64,000 nt of DNA, from positions 1 through 64,000 of the forward strand of contig NZ_FIZY01000027.1 of the NCBI RefSeq assembly GCF_900060185.1. Direction: 5' to 3'. Shown here in pieces: positions 16,221 to 25,174 of this stretch. The stretch is from Grimontia marina. Lineage in GTDB: Bacteria; Pseudomonadota; Gammaproteobacteria; Enterobacterales; Vibrionaceae. Position 1 is the first letter of the stretch; each line of letters opens with the position of its first letter. A program made the translations under genes and the position numbers. The notes beneath the pieces are model-generated. The model ran no database searches and had not been told where the DNA came from. It saw nothing but the letters and a program-made list of their open reading frames with translations.

Positions 16221-17681
16221 ATGAAACGAACGGCTTTATTTACCGCTATGTTCGGCGCGAGCTTCTTTGCTCACAGCGCAGTGACCATGGACCCTGTACA
16301 AGACCCCAATAACGTGAACGGGTTTGTTGTTTCCCAGTCTGAAATCAAGGCAGCGGAAGATGCGTTAACGCTGGACCCAATGTATGACACCTGGTCTCAG
16401 GCACTGCGCACCCAGCCAAATGCTGTGGTTGATGCGATTTTGCCGGGAGCAGCAACCAACCCAGAAAACGTGAAGCGCGTAGAGCGAGTATTCCCTGAGT
16501 CAGATTGGAATTTCCTGACCCAGATGGCTGCGCCTGAGTACACTTACACCCGTTTCCTGAAAGCGATCGGTAAATTCCCGGCTTTCTGTGGTGACTACAC
16601 CGACGGCCGTGATGCAGATGCCATCTGTAAGAAATCTATCATCACTGCATTTGCACATTTCTCGCAGGAAACTGGCGGCCACATTGCCAAAGACAACGTC
16701 TCTGACAACCCGCTGGCGCTTGAAGAATGGCAGCAGGCTCTCGTGCATGTTCGTGAAATGGGCTGGGCAGAAGGGCAGGAAGGTTACACCACAGGTTGTG
16801 GTCAGGATGACTGGCAAAATCGTCGTTGGCCTTGTGCAACGGGTCAGGGATACTTTGGTCGCGGTGCAAAACAGCTTTCCTATCACTTTAACTACGGCAT
16901 GTTCTCTGAAGTGATGTTTGACGGAGATGCCACACGCCTGCTGAATGACCCAGCACTGGTGGCAGACTCTTGGTTAAACCTGGCTTCTGCGATTTGGTTC
17001 TTCCTCACGCCGCAGGCACCGAAACCAGCGATGCTGCACGTTATCGACCGTACCTGGAAACCTTCGCAACGTGAAATTGATGCAGGTATTGGCTACGGCT
17101 TTGGTACCACAATCAACATCATCAACGGCGGTATCGAGTGTGGCGAGCAAAACAAAAACAAAGGCCAGCCAGTTAACCGTATCCGTTACTGGGAAGGCTT
17201 GGCAGCGCACTATGAAATTCCAATTGAAGCAGACGAGAAAAATACCTGTTGGCAGCAAACACCATTCGGGAGCCTGAACCTGCAAGGCGCAACTGATGTG
17301 CTTTACACCAACTGGGACGGTAACTGGAAATACTATGCAGACCGTCCGGGCGGTTTCTCTTTTGAGTGTGAGTTAGTGGGCTTCCAAACGGCATACTCTG
17401 CACTTGTACCAGGCGACTACGAGAAATGTGTGACTAACTTCTATGGCTCGCACGCTAACTGGCCAACGGTGCGCGTTGTGGCTGATGCAGATAAGCCGTC
17501 TACAGGTAATCCAGGTGGTGGCGGTGAGCCAGTAGACCCGAACGCATGGAGTCCAACCAAAGTTTACAACACAGGCGACCGTGTGGTGGTGGATGGTGTC
17601 ACTTACGAAGCCATGTACTGGACACAGGGCGACGATCCACTTCTGAGTGAAGCATGGGGACCTTGGAAAAAGGTACTGTAA
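16221..17681 (+). CDS. Secreted GH19 chitinase, paralogue with one chitin-binding module
   Basis: A 486-residue chitinase close in sequence to the upstream enzyme over the whole catalytic domain, with the same Glu150 (FAHFSQETGGH) and GYFGRGAKQLSYHFNYG. The start at 16221 is chosen because AAGGAATTTAAG precedes it and a signal peptide MKRTALFTAMFGASFFAHSA begins there; an upstream in-frame ATG at 16101 would place 40 charged residues before the signal. A short GGGG linker leads to one CBM5/12 module at about 440-486 ending in WGPWKKVL. The loss or gain of one binding module relative to the neighbour is the main difference. Confidence 0.93.
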   Translation: MKRTALFTAMFGASFFAHSAVTMDPVQDPNNVNGFVVSQSEIKAAEDALTLDPMYDTWSQALRTQPNAVVDAILPGAATNPENVKRVERVFPESDWNFLTQMAAPEYTYTRFLKAIGKFPAFCGDYTDGRDADAICKKSIITAFAHFSQETGGHIAKDNVSDNPLALEEWQQALVHVREMGWAEGQEGYTTGCGQDDWQNRRWPCATGQGYFGRGAKQLSYHFNYGMFSEVMFDGDATRLLNDPALVADSWLNLASAIWFFLTPQAPKPAMLHVIDRTWKPSQREIDAGIGYGFGTTINIINGGIECGEQNKNKGQPVNRIRYWEGLAAHYEIPIEADEKNTCWQQTPFGSLNLQGATDVLYTNWDGNWKYYADRPGGFSFECELVGFQTAYSALVPGDYEKCVTNFYGSHANWPTVRVVADADKPSTGNPGGGGEPVDPNAWSPTKVYNTGDRVVVDGVTYEAMYWTQGDDPLLSEAWGPWKKVL

Positions 17682-17702
17682 GGACTAAAAAGTCTTAAAA
17701 TT

Positions 17703-17744
17703 AAGCCGTGTATTTCGATAAGGAATGCACGGTTTTTCTTTTTT
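17703..17744 (+). terminator. Terminator after the second chitinase
   Basis: CCGTGTATT (17706-17714) pairs with AATGCACGG (17724-17732) with one G-U pair, followed by TTTTTCTTTTTT. Confidence 0.85.
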
Positions 17745-17853
17745 AATCAGATAGATAAATGGAGTTACTGAGGAGAGGCGGAAGTTCAAAAAGGCGCTTT
17801 TTTGAAGTTGTAATCTGACAAAAGGTACCACAAAAAAAATACAAATATCAGAC

Positions 17854-17881
17854 TTGCTTGAAAAATTTCTGTGCCTATAAT
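17854..17881 (+). promoter_or_regulatory. Sigma-70 promoter of the guaC leader
   Basis: TTGCTT at 17854-17859 and a perfect TATAAT at 17876-17881 are separated by 16 bases. Transcription should start near 17888, essentially at the first hairpin of the leader. Confidence 0.7.
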
Positions 17882-17885
17882 GCTG

Positions 17886-17920
17886 AAAACCGGAGCGTCT
17901 GCCAACGCTCCGGTTTTTTT
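17886..17920 (+). terminator. guaC leader hairpin 1: terminator with CTGCCA loop
   Basis: A 13-pair stem, 17886-17898 with 17905-17917, carries the hexaloop CTGCCA and runs into seven T. It has every mark of an intrinsic terminator but lies immediately after the promoter, so it would truncate the guaC mRNA unless bypassed. Confidence 0.8.
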
Positions 17921-17939
17921 GTGCCTGCTTTCTGGTGAA

Positions 17940-17969
17940 GTTTTGAACTGTCTGCCAACGGTTCAAAAC
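17940..17969 (+). promoter_or_regulatory. guaC leader hairpin 2: same CTGCCA loop
   Basis: GTTTTGAAC (17940-17948) pairs with GTTCAAAAC (17961-17969); extending inward through a T-G pair and GT/AC closes the loop CTGCCA at 17952-17957. The loop and its closing pairs equal those of hairpin 1 although the outer stems differ, which suggests the loop is recognised by something. Confidence 0.65.
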
Positions 17970-18026
17970 ATATGAAAGCAACCTGTCCGAAAGGGCAAGA
18001 TGTCTCAATGAAGTAAGGAAAGACAA

Positions 18027-19070
18027 ATGCGTATCGAACAAGACTTGAAGTTGGGTTTCAAAGATGTACTGTTTCGCCCGAAACGTTCTACCCTAAAAAG
18101 CCGCTCTCAAGTTGAATTAACCCGCGAGTTTACCTTCAAGCACAGTGGCCGTCAATGGTCTGGTGTACCTGTGATCGCAGCAAACATGGACTCAGTTGGG
18201 TCCTTCGAGATGGCGAAAGCGCTGGCTGAACATGGCTGTATGACCGCTGTTCACAAACACTACTCAGTAGAAGATTGGGCGGCATTCGTAGCGGAAGCTG
18301 ACGCTAAAGTGTTGAACAACGTAATGGTATCTACCGGTACGTCTGAAGCAGATTTCGTCAAAACTCAGGAAATCATGGCGCTGTCAGATGAGCTGATCTT
18401 CATTTGTATTGACATTGCTAACGGTTATTCTGAGCACTTGGTTGAGTACGTTGAGAAAGTGCGCGCTGAGTTCCCGGACAAAGTGATCAGCGCGGGTAAC
18501 GTAGTGACTGGCGACATGGTTGAAGAGCTCATCCTTGCTGGTGCAGATATCGTGAAAGTAGGTATCGGGCCTGGCTCTGTCTGCACTACCCGCGTAAAAA
18601 CCGGTGTGGGTTACCCGCAACTGTCTGCCATCATTGAGTGTGCGGATGCTGCGCACGGTCTTGGCGGCCGTATCGTCGGTGATGGTGGCTGTTCATGTGC
18701 TGGTGACGTAGCAAAAGCGTTCGGTGGTGGTGCAGATTTCGTGATGCTGGGCGGGATGCTGGCTGGCCACGAAGAAAGCGGTGGCGAAGTGATTGAGCAA
18801 GACGGCAAGTCTTTCATGAAGTTCTACGGCATGTCTTCACAATCAGCAATGGACAAGCATTCTGGTGGCGTGGCGAAATACCGAGCTGCAGAAGGTAAAA
18901 CCGTTATGCTTCCTTTCCGTGGTTCAGTTCACAACACCATTGCAGATATTCTGGGTGGTGTGCGCTCAACATGCACTTATGTTGGTGCAGCGCAGCTGAA
19001 AGAACTGACTAAGCGCACAACGTTCATTCGCGTTCAAGAGCAAGAAAACAACATATTCGGTAAAGAGTAA
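18027..19070 (+). CDS. guaC: GMP reductase
   Basis: A 347-residue enzyme that converts GMP to IMP with NADPH in purine salvage, in the cytosol. The IMPDH/GMPR barrel shows [13 protein letters not shown] near the N-terminus, the phosphate-binding and catalytic loop [23 protein letters not shown] with the active-site Cys, and [28 protein letters not shown]. Length and the lack of CBS domains separate it from IMP dehydrogenase. The start has TAAGGAAAGAC before it. It is transcribed alone, with its own promoter, an unusual two-hairpin leader and a terminator at 19141-19166. Confidence 0.97.
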   Translation: MRIEQDLKLGFKDVLFRPKRSTLKSRSQVELTREFTFKHSGRQWSGVPVIAANMDSVGSFEMAKALAEHGCMTAVHKHYSVEDWAAFVAEADAKVLNNVMVSTGTSEADFVKTQEIMALSDELIFICIDIANGYSEHLVEYVEKVRAEFPDKVISAGNVVTGDMVEELILAGADIVKVGIGPGSVCTTRVKTGVGYPQLSAIIECADAAHGLGGRIVGDGGCSCAGDVAKAFGGGADFVMLGGMLAGHEESGGEVIEQDGKSFMKFYGMSSQSAMDKHSGGVAKYRAAEGKTVMLPFRGSVHNTIADILGGVRSTCTYVGAAQLKELTKRTTFIRVQEQENNIFGKE

Positions 19071-19140
19071 GTTGTTTTGAAACTAAAATTGTTGAAACAA
19101 TTTATGCGTTGGTTGTATCTACAAAAATGCTGAATAGAGA

Positions 19141-19170
19141 AACGCCACTTCCCAGGAAGTGGCGTTTCTA
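19141..19170 (+). terminator. guaC terminator
   Basis: Ten-base arms AACGCCACTT and AAGTGGCGTT with loop CCCAGG, followed by a weak T-containing tail. Confidence 0.75.
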
Positions 19171-19457
19171 ACTTTTCTGGGAACAGTTTTCAAGTTTTAA
19201 AAATACGGTCTATTACCTACAGATGTCTTTACTAAAACGACTATTTTGCGTAAAAAACATCCAAACTTCTGTTAGACCAGTGGTCTAGCACGTTTCTACC
19301 CTATTTGACGTTACAGTAAGCAAGCATCATCAGTCTTATTCAATAGCTTTCGACCGGTTCTCTAATGCGTAAGCGACAATGCTTGTTTCGATGATGATCA
19401 CCAATGGGAAATTCACTGTCCGCTATTCGCCGCCGCAACACGCATTGGAAAAACTAG
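19171..19457. other. Intergenic region between convergent genes
   Basis: No gene is supported. A perfect palindrome TAGACCA-G-TGGTCTA lies at 19273-19287; it resembles regulator operators in form but stands between two gene ends, so its role is unclear. Confidence 0.3.
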
Positions 19458-20702
19458 CTACTCCATTTTCGTTAACAACTCGTGCCCTTTTAGCATCATA
19501 TTCCAATAAACATATGGAAAAAGGTGTGCTTTCATATTCCAGGCTGTCTTTGTGGCCATGCTGCCATCGAGTATCCAAGAAGGAAATGTTGGCTTGAGTT
19601 TTCCCCCATACCCAAATTCCGCCAGCACTACTTTCCCTTTTTCTACTGTAAGCGGGCAAGCACCATAACCATCATAAATCTCTAATTGCGGTTGATTTCC
19701 GATACGACGAATGATGTTTTCCGCAACAATCGGTGCCTGCTTTCGAACAGCAGCAGCTGTTTTCGCGTTAGGGGCACCAATGACATCGCCTATCCCCCAA
19801 ATGTTGTCATACTGACGGTGGCGCAAAGAGGTATGGCTGACATCCAACCACCCGTTACTATCGGCCAAGGCACTTTCAGCAATGAATTGTGGTGCACGCT
19901 GCGGCGGGACAACATGTAAAAGATCGAATTTTACCTCGCGCATTTGGGTTTCTTGATTTTCATTGTTTGAACTGAATATGGCCGTTTTACTCTGTCCATC
20001 AACACTGACAAGCTGTGAATTAAAATGCGGGCTAGCACCATAACGTTTCATGTACGACTGAAGTGCTGGAACGAAATCAGGTACACCAAAAAGACTGGGT
20101 AATGCAGTATGAAACTGAATATTAATGTTATCCAGTAGACGGTTACGTTCCCAATAGTGTGCAGATAGATAAAGTGCTTTCTGGGGGGCACCAGCACATT
20201 TAATCGGCATTGGGGGTTGAGTGAAAACCGCTTTTCCCTTTTTGAGCTGCTTCACTGATTCCCAAGTGTAGGGTGAGAGATCAACATGGTAGTTAGACGT
20301 AACACCATTGTTGCCAAGCGTACTTTTTAACCCTTCAATTGCATCCCAATCCAGTGTTAAACCAGGGCTTACCACTAGATATTTATATTCCACTAACTTG
20401 CCGTCATCCAGCGTGACCGTGTTTTTGTCTGGTGTAAAAGCCCTGACTGCCTGTTTTATCCATTTGGCTGATTTGGGAATGACTGCTGCTGTTTCTCGCT
20501 CCGTTTGGCTGAAATCAAATACTCCCCCGCCAACAAGCGTCCAACCAGGTTGATAAAAATGGTTCTCTGATGGGTCAATGATAGTGACATTTAGCTCGCG
20601 ATCACGTTTCAAAAGACTGGAGGCCACGGCGATGCCGCCAGCACCAGCACCAACGATTACTACATCATAAGTCGCCATAGCTTTGTTGGTCTGCGTTTCC
20701 AT
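19458..20702 (-). CDS. Sulfide:quinone oxidoreductase-like flavoprotein
   Basis: A 414-residue FAD enzyme expected to oxidise sulfide to sulfane sulfur and pass electrons to quinone at the inner membrane. The start at 20702 has GGAGAG before it; a longer frame to 20780 lacks a ribosome site. The FAD fingerprint YDVVIVGAGAGGIAVASSL is N-terminal. Two cysteines typical of the family are present, in PPMPIKCAGAPQKA and in GYGACPLTVEKGKVVLAE, supporting real sulfide chemistry. NHFYQPGWTLVGGG is also typical. The C-terminal FPYVYWNMMLKGHELL is amphipathic and may bind the membrane. It is a single gene, divergent from an XRE-type regulator 609 bases away. Confidence 0.85.
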   Translation of the reverse strand: METQTNKAMATYDVVIVGAGAGGIAVASSLLKRDRELNVTIIDPSENHFYQPGWTLVGGGVFDFSQTERETAAVIPKSAKWIKQAVRAFTPDKNTVTLDDGKLVEYKYLVVSPGLTLDWDAIEGLKSTLGNNGVTSNYHVDLSPYTWESVKQLKKGKAVFTQPPMPIKCAGAPQKALYLSAHYWERNRLLDNINIQFHTALPSLFGVPDFVPALQSYMKRYGASPHFNSQLVSVDGQSKTAIFSSNNENQETQMREVKFDLLHVVPPQRAPQFIAESALADSNGWLDVSHTSLRHRQYDNIWGIGDVIGAPNAKTAAAVRKQAPIVAENIIRRIGNQPQLEIYDGYGACPLTVEKGKVVLAEFGYGGKLKPTFPSWILDGSMATKTAWNMKAHLFPYVYWNMMLKGHELLTKME

Positions 20703-21311
20703 AGGATGCTCTCCATTACTGTTTTGGGAGTAGGAGAATAGCAAGGGAAACCCACCACTAAAGTTAGGAATACTAGGCATGTAGAATAGGGAAATTTGTC
20801 TGGAGGTCAGTTAGATAAGACTTTGTCCTTTATCCTGCCAGTTTACTGGCCTTCATGTAAAAGGAATGACCGAGGACATAATCAAAGACGTAATCTGGGC
20901 CAAGGGCACAGGCCCAATACCAGCAATGTAAGCAGCCAACGACCTATTAGACATATTTGATACTTTATCTTCCCAAACCTGGCAATGTGACACTTGAGAG
21001 TGAAAGCATCCGCTTCTCAAACCCCGTCTTCCCATCATCAGGAGAGCTGATATGGATATAAACGATGCACTGACCAAGAATGGAAACCCGGGCAAACACT
21101 GTGCATTCAGTTATCCAACACAACATATCTTTTGTGCGCGCACGGAACTGAGTCTTTCTGCTTTGCAGATGACAGATGGAGGCTTTTGGGGAAGACTATA
21201 GTGCCACCAGTATCAATGGTGACGGGAGCATCCTTGCATGACAATGACTTGTTCGCCTTGGCATTTGCTTAGATTCCGCTTAACGTTAGGTGGTCAATCA
21301 AGGAGAGAGTC
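20703..21311. other. Divergent intergenic region, no gene recognised
   Basis: About 600 bases separate the SQR-like gene from the XRE-type gene. An 80-codon frame on the minus strand (20853-21095) has no ribosome site and no family resemblance. AAGGAGAGAG before 21312 is the regulator's ribosome site. Decayed coding sequence is possible but not demonstrable. Confidence 0.35.
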
Positions 21312-22076
21312 ATGTCAGAGTGTGATCAGGTCATTCAAGCACTGAAAAAGCAGTTAAAATCACGCAATGTGAATTATCAGGATGTCGCGAAAGCACTCGA
21401 TCTGAGTGAAGGTTCAGTGAAGCGGCTTTTTGCCAATGGCGGAAGCATGAGCCTCGAACGGTTGTCTGCTGTTTGCAAACTGATTGACCTGGAAATGACG
21501 GCGTTGTTTAAATTGGCCGAAGAGGAAAGCCAAAACCTATCTTCATTGACTTGGGAACAAGAAGAACAATTGGTAGCTGACGGGGCACTTTTGCTCGTGG
21601 CCGTGTGCATTACCAACGGCTATCGCTTTGAACAAATCCTCAGTCAATATAACCTCACTAAGCCGCAAATCATTCAAAAATTGGCACATCTTGATCGTAT
21701 CAAGGTGATTGAGTTGATGCCTGAAAACCGCATTAAATTGAAGATATCTCCTTCCTTCTCATGGATTTCCGGTGGCCCTATTCAGCAGTTCTTTCAGCAG
21801 CAGGTCGTTAAAACTTTCTTTCGCACTCATTTCTCCAAAGACGACGAAAAACTTGTTATGTCTACCGGGCTTATGTCCCTGCCAACCAATTACAAATTCC
21901 AGCAACGCATCCAGCGCCTCGTTAAAGAGTTCTATGAATCGTGTAGCAGTGACGGCGATTTAGCCATGCAAGAAAGACATGGTACGTCGATGGTTATCGC
22001 CCTCCGTCGATGGACGTTCCCGCTGTTTGATGAATTTGAAAACGAAGACGGTTCAGAGAAAAGTCTCGCCAGATAA
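21312..22076 (+). CDS. XRE-family helix-turn-helix transcriptional regulator
   Basis: A 254-residue DNA-binding protein. Residues about 8-62 form a Cro/CI-type domain: VNYQDVAKALDLSEGSVKRLFANG carries the helix-turn-helix and SLERLSAVCKLIDLEMTAL the following helices. The remaining 190 residues are helical and hydrophobic in places (LVADGALLLVAVCITNGYRF, KVIELMPENRIKLKIS) with no known ligand domain that I can name. Similar regulators with this C-terminal part occur widely in gammaproteobacteria. It lies between the SQR-like gene and the VIT/VWA gene and could control either; there is no direct evidence. Confidence 0.8.
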   Translation: MSECDQVIQALKKQLKSRNVNYQDVAKALDLSEGSVKRLFANGGSMSLERLSAVCKLIDLEMTALFKLAEEESQNLSSLTWEQEEQLVADGALLLVAVCITNGYRFEQILSQYNLTKPQIIQKLAHLDRIKVIELMPENRIKLKISPSFSWISGGPIQQFFQQQVVKTFFRTHFSKDDEKLVMSTGLMSLPTNYKFQQRIQRLVKEFYESCSSDGDLAMQERHGTSMVIALRRWTFPLFDEFENEDGSEKSLAR

Positions 22077-22196
22077 TATCCGCAGTAGCGCCATTAGCCA
22101 CCTTGTCTGTCAGGCTTTATTGCTTTCAAGCCTTAATGCAACCTACTGAGCAACCGGAGAAAGAATCTCTGATGACAGAAGGTAAAGGAGGCAATA

Positions 22197-23915
22197 ATGC
22201 TGAACCGACCGAAAATGACTTCGCAAATCGCCATCTGGGGCGTAGTTTTTATCGCCCTGTTTATCGCCACGTTTTCGTCTAAAACGTTGGCAGCGGGTTT
22301 GCTCAAACCCGTCAACAGCCAATATAAAGATCTCCAAATTGAATCCCACCATGTTGATGTTGCTATTCAGGACGGCTATGCCACCACCTCGATAGAACAG
22401 ACGTTCTACAACCCAAACAATGTAGAGCTGGAAGCCTTGTATTCTTTTCCAGTGCCGCAAAAGGCGGTAGTTGGGGAATTTATCTATTGGATAAGCGGCT
22501 CGCCAGTGATTGCGGAAGCGGTCTCTAAAGAGAAAGCCCGTAAGATTTATGATGACCAAAAAGTGCAGGGCAATGCCACAGCGCTGACCGAAAAAGACGA
22601 ATACAGAACCTTTGATATGAGGGTGTATCCGGTGCAGCCTCTGCAGAGCGTAAAAGTGAAGCTGGTATATATGCAGGACGCATTGTTGGATCACGGTATC
22701 GGGCGCTATGTTTATCCGTTGGAAGAAGGGGGTGTGGATGAAGCCAAAAGCAGTTTTTGGACGCGCAATGACAAAGTGGAGCAGGACTTTTCGTTCAATG
22801 TGATACTGCGTTCGTCATATCCTGTTGATGGTGTCCGTCAGGGATTAGGGAAGTTGCCTTCTGAAGACAGGTTCCGCGTCGTGATGTTTGACAGCAATAC
22901 CTATGATCTCACCGGCGGCTTTGTGGCGGCTAACCCTGCGAATGTGAGCAAAGCACTGCAGTCCGTTGAGCAGGTTGAACCAAGTAATGGCACCAATCTC
23001 TATGAAGGCATGTCGGCTGCAATCCGTAAACTGGATGACGATCGTCCGACCGGGATCGTATTGGTCACCGACGGGGTAGCCAATGTAGGTGTGACCGAAA
23101 AGCGCCGCTTCTTCGATTTGATGGAGAAGCACGATGTGCGACTGTTTACCTTCATCATGGGCAATAGTGCCAACACGCCGCTGCTGGTGCCGATGACCAA
23201 GTTGTCGAACGGCGTGGCAACGTCAGTATCTAACGCGGATGACATTATCGGCCACTTAATGAACATCACCAGTAAGTTAACGCATCAGGCGTACCGAAAC
23301 ATCCAACTCGATATTGATGGTGTGAAAATCAAAGACCTGACGCCGGAGCAAATCAGCAGTCTGTATCGCGGGGAACAACTGACCGTATTCGGTCATTACT
23401 TCAAAGGCGGGGAAGCTGATATCAAGCTCACTATGGATATTGCCGGTGAGTCCCGCGAATACCGCACCAAAGTGATGTTGCCTGATTCTGCAGCAGCGCA
23501 TCCTGAGCTTGAGAGAATGTGGGCATTTTCAGCGATTCGCGACTTGCAGGAGCAAATGGATTACCTGGAGCAAAAAGACAGTGACAAAGAGCAGGCTATC
23601 GAAGACATTGCACTGGAATATGGTTTGCTGACTGATTACACCTCGCTGCTGGTCGTGGAAGAACAGGTCTTCCAACAACTGGGAATAGAACGTAAGAATC
23701 AGACGCGGGTCCTCAAAGAGCAAAGTGCTCGTGAGGTGAAAAAGAATAAACCCGTTGAACCAAGCCGAGCGGATAACAATCAGCCAATGTTTACCCAGCC
23801 GGCACCGACCCATTCCGGCGGTGGCAGCAGTGGCGGTAGTATGAACATCTTGGTCTTGTTGAGCATGATCTTGTTAGGTGCTGGCCGCTTGGTGATGGTA
23901 AGAAAAACGAGCTAA
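22197..23915 (+). CDS. VIT/VWA-domain surface protein with GlyGly-CTERM-like tail
   Basis: A 572-residue exported protein like the 'marine proteobacterial sortase target' group. The start follows AAAGGAGG. A signal segment (about 8-33) precedes a VIT domain (HHVDVAIQDGYATTSIEQTF, about 45-170) and a von Willebrand A domain (TGIVLVTDGVANVG, about 265-370), whose metal-binding motif looks incomplete at the first DxSxS position. The end is not LPxTG. It has SGGGSSGGSMN, a hydrophobic span LVLLSMILLGAG and a basic tail MVRKTS, the layout of a GlyGly-CTERM signal that rhombosortase cuts. No sortase or rhombosortase gene is adjacent. Confidence 0.8.
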   Translation: MLNRPKMTSQIAIWGVVFIALFIATFSSKTLAAGLLKPVNSQYKDLQIESHHVDVAIQDGYATTSIEQTFYNPNNVELEALYSFPVPQKAVVGEFIYWISGSPVIAEAVSKEKARKIYDDQKVQGNATALTEKDEYRTFDMRVYPVQPLQSVKVKLVYMQDALLDHGIGRYVYPLEEGGVDEAKSSFWTRNDKVEQDFSFNVILRSSYPVDGVRQGLGKLPSEDRFRVVMFDSNTYDLTGGFVAANPANVSKALQSVEQVEPSNGTNLYEGMSAAIRKLDDDRPTGIVLVTDGVANVGVTEKRRFFDLMEKHDVRLFTFIMGNSANTPLLVPMTKLSNGVATSVSNADDIIGHLMNITSKLTHQAYRNIQLDIDGVKIKDLTPEQISSLYRGEQLTVFGHYFKGGEADIKLTMDIAGESREYRTKVMLPDSAAAHPELERMWAFSAIRDLQEQMDYLEQKDSDKEQAIEDIALEYGLLTDYTSLLVVEEQVFQQLGIERKNQTRVLKEQSAREVKKNKPVEPSRADNNQPMFTQPAPTHSGGGSSGGSMNILVLLSMILLGAGRLVMVRKTS

Positions 23916-23936
23916 TAAAAGCAGAGCTAATGAAAC

Positions 23937-23970
23937 GAAAAGAGGCTGCAGATGCGGCCTCTTTTCAGTA
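23937..23970 (+). terminator. Terminator after the VIT/VWA gene
   Basis: Arms GAAAAGAGGC and GCCTCTTTTC (23937-23946, 23957-23966) form a strong stem; it may serve both strands. Confidence 0.75.
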
Positions 23971-24030
23971 CATTTCAACGCAGCCACCCAAGTTCTCTGG
24001 CTGACATCTCGATACAAGCATTTCGTTCTA

Positions 24031-25140
24031 CTAGATTTCTTTCAGTCGTGTTTGAAGTGCCGGTCTCCTTTTGTGCTTTGTCTTGAAGGTGCTGAAGCGT
24101 TGTTCAAATGAAGTATGTTCTCCCTTCAGTAGGTAAGCGTTGGCTAAATCTTTCAAGGTTCTCTTTGTGTTGTCATACCCGCTGGCGCAACCTCTGGATG
24201 CTTCTTGTTCCGCTTCTTGCCATAAGTGCTCTCGTTGGTTGTAGCAGTCTGACAATCTGGCATTTTCTTTTGCTTCCTGGGCTGCTTTCTCAGCCGCTTG
24301 TTTTGCTTTTCGTTCGTTATGCACCTCTTGGGTAGCCGTGTCGATGTGCGGTGTTAACAGCGTGTCGCTAAGCCAGTACTCATAGGTGATGTTCTCCGTA
24401 GGCTTAGGCGTCCTTAGCATTGACATGGCTTGTTCACGGGTCAATGAGCCTTCGGCAAATAGGGTTTCAATCAACCGACTTTTGTCTTTGTCTGTTAACG
24501 ACACAATGATTGCTTCATCTGTCGTCTGGTTTGGTAGATGTGATGGCGTGTCACGCAGCAGATGTGTCAGTGCGCGAAGCAAGTTTTCAGGTACGCCAAA
24601 AAGGTTGGCAAAGTGGTGCTGTGCCGGAGTCAACTGTGTAAAGTCGAACTGCACTAAGGGGATAAGTGGCAGTTCATCGTCATATTCTGCGCGAATCAAC
24701 CAAGGGAAATACAAAAGACGATAGTCGCCATCAACAAGTTCACTTCTCAGGGTGCGCAACTGACAAATCAGTTCGTGGGCATCATCATCGTCAAAATAAT
24801 GTTCGAAATCCTCAATGGAAAAAGTGAGAAGAGTATGGTCTTCAATGGCTGTGATTGAGAGATGACAATCATCACTTGCGGGATGGTAAGCGCTGGGAAT
24901 AGCGTGGCTCGGCACTTTTATCCACGCAAAAATGGTTCCCCAGTTGGCATAGTACACCCCAGTATCGAAGTGTTGCATCATGGTTTCTGGTTCTGCTTTT
25001 AAGTCTCCCCAGTGATAAAACACGCTAAATGAACGGGGAGTGATGTCAGCGCGGCTTGAGACGGTTCTGAGTGCTTTTAGTTCGTTTGTATCTAAGACAC
25101 CGCTAACACGCTCAAACCGATAAAATTGATACTCGCTCAT
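24031..25140 (-). CDS. Conserved protein of unknown function with C-terminal helical region
   Basis: A 369-residue protein. The N-terminal part, YRFERVSGVL, VSSRADITPRSFSVFYHWGD and VYYANWGTIFAWIKVP, matches a conserved bacterial family that I recall only as uncharacterised. Residues about 270-320 are rich in Ala, Lys and Glu (VHNERKAKQAAEKAAQEAKE) and should form a coiled coil, and the C-terminus is basic. In recalled genomes such genes often stand beside zinc-binding partners; here the gene just upstream starts with a SEC-C zinc motif. The two are probably co-transcribed, 34 bases apart. No enzymatic motif is visible and no function is proposed. Confidence 0.65.
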   Translation of the reverse strand: MSEYQFYRFERVSGVLDTNELKALRTVSSRADITPRSFSVFYHWGDLKAEPETMMQHFDTGVYYANWGTIFAWIKVPSHAIPSAYHPASDDCHLSITAIEDHTLLTFSIEDFEHYFDDDDAHELICQLRTLRSELVDGDYRLLYFPWLIRAEYDDELPLIPLVQFDFTQLTPAQHHFANLFGVPENLLRALTHLLRDTPSHLPNQTTDEAIIVSLTDKDKSRLIETLFAEGSLTREQAMSMLRTPKPTENITYEYWLSDTLLTPHIDTATQEVHNERKAKQAAEKAAQEAKENARLSDCYNQREHLWQEAEQEASRGCASGYDNTKRTLKDLANAYLLKGEHTSFEQRFSTFKTKHKRRPALQTRLKEI

Positions 25141-25174
25141 GGATCCTCATGAATAAAAAGAGTGCTTTAATCGC

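Noticed and set aside
20853-21095. 80-codon minus-strand frame with a hydrophobic end
   Set aside because: No ribosome site and no family resemblance; kept only as a remark on the intergenic region.
22197-23915. LPxTG sortase substrate
   Set aside because: No LPxTG-like motif occurs before the terminal hydrophobic segment; the Gly-rich tail fits GlyGly-CTERM better.
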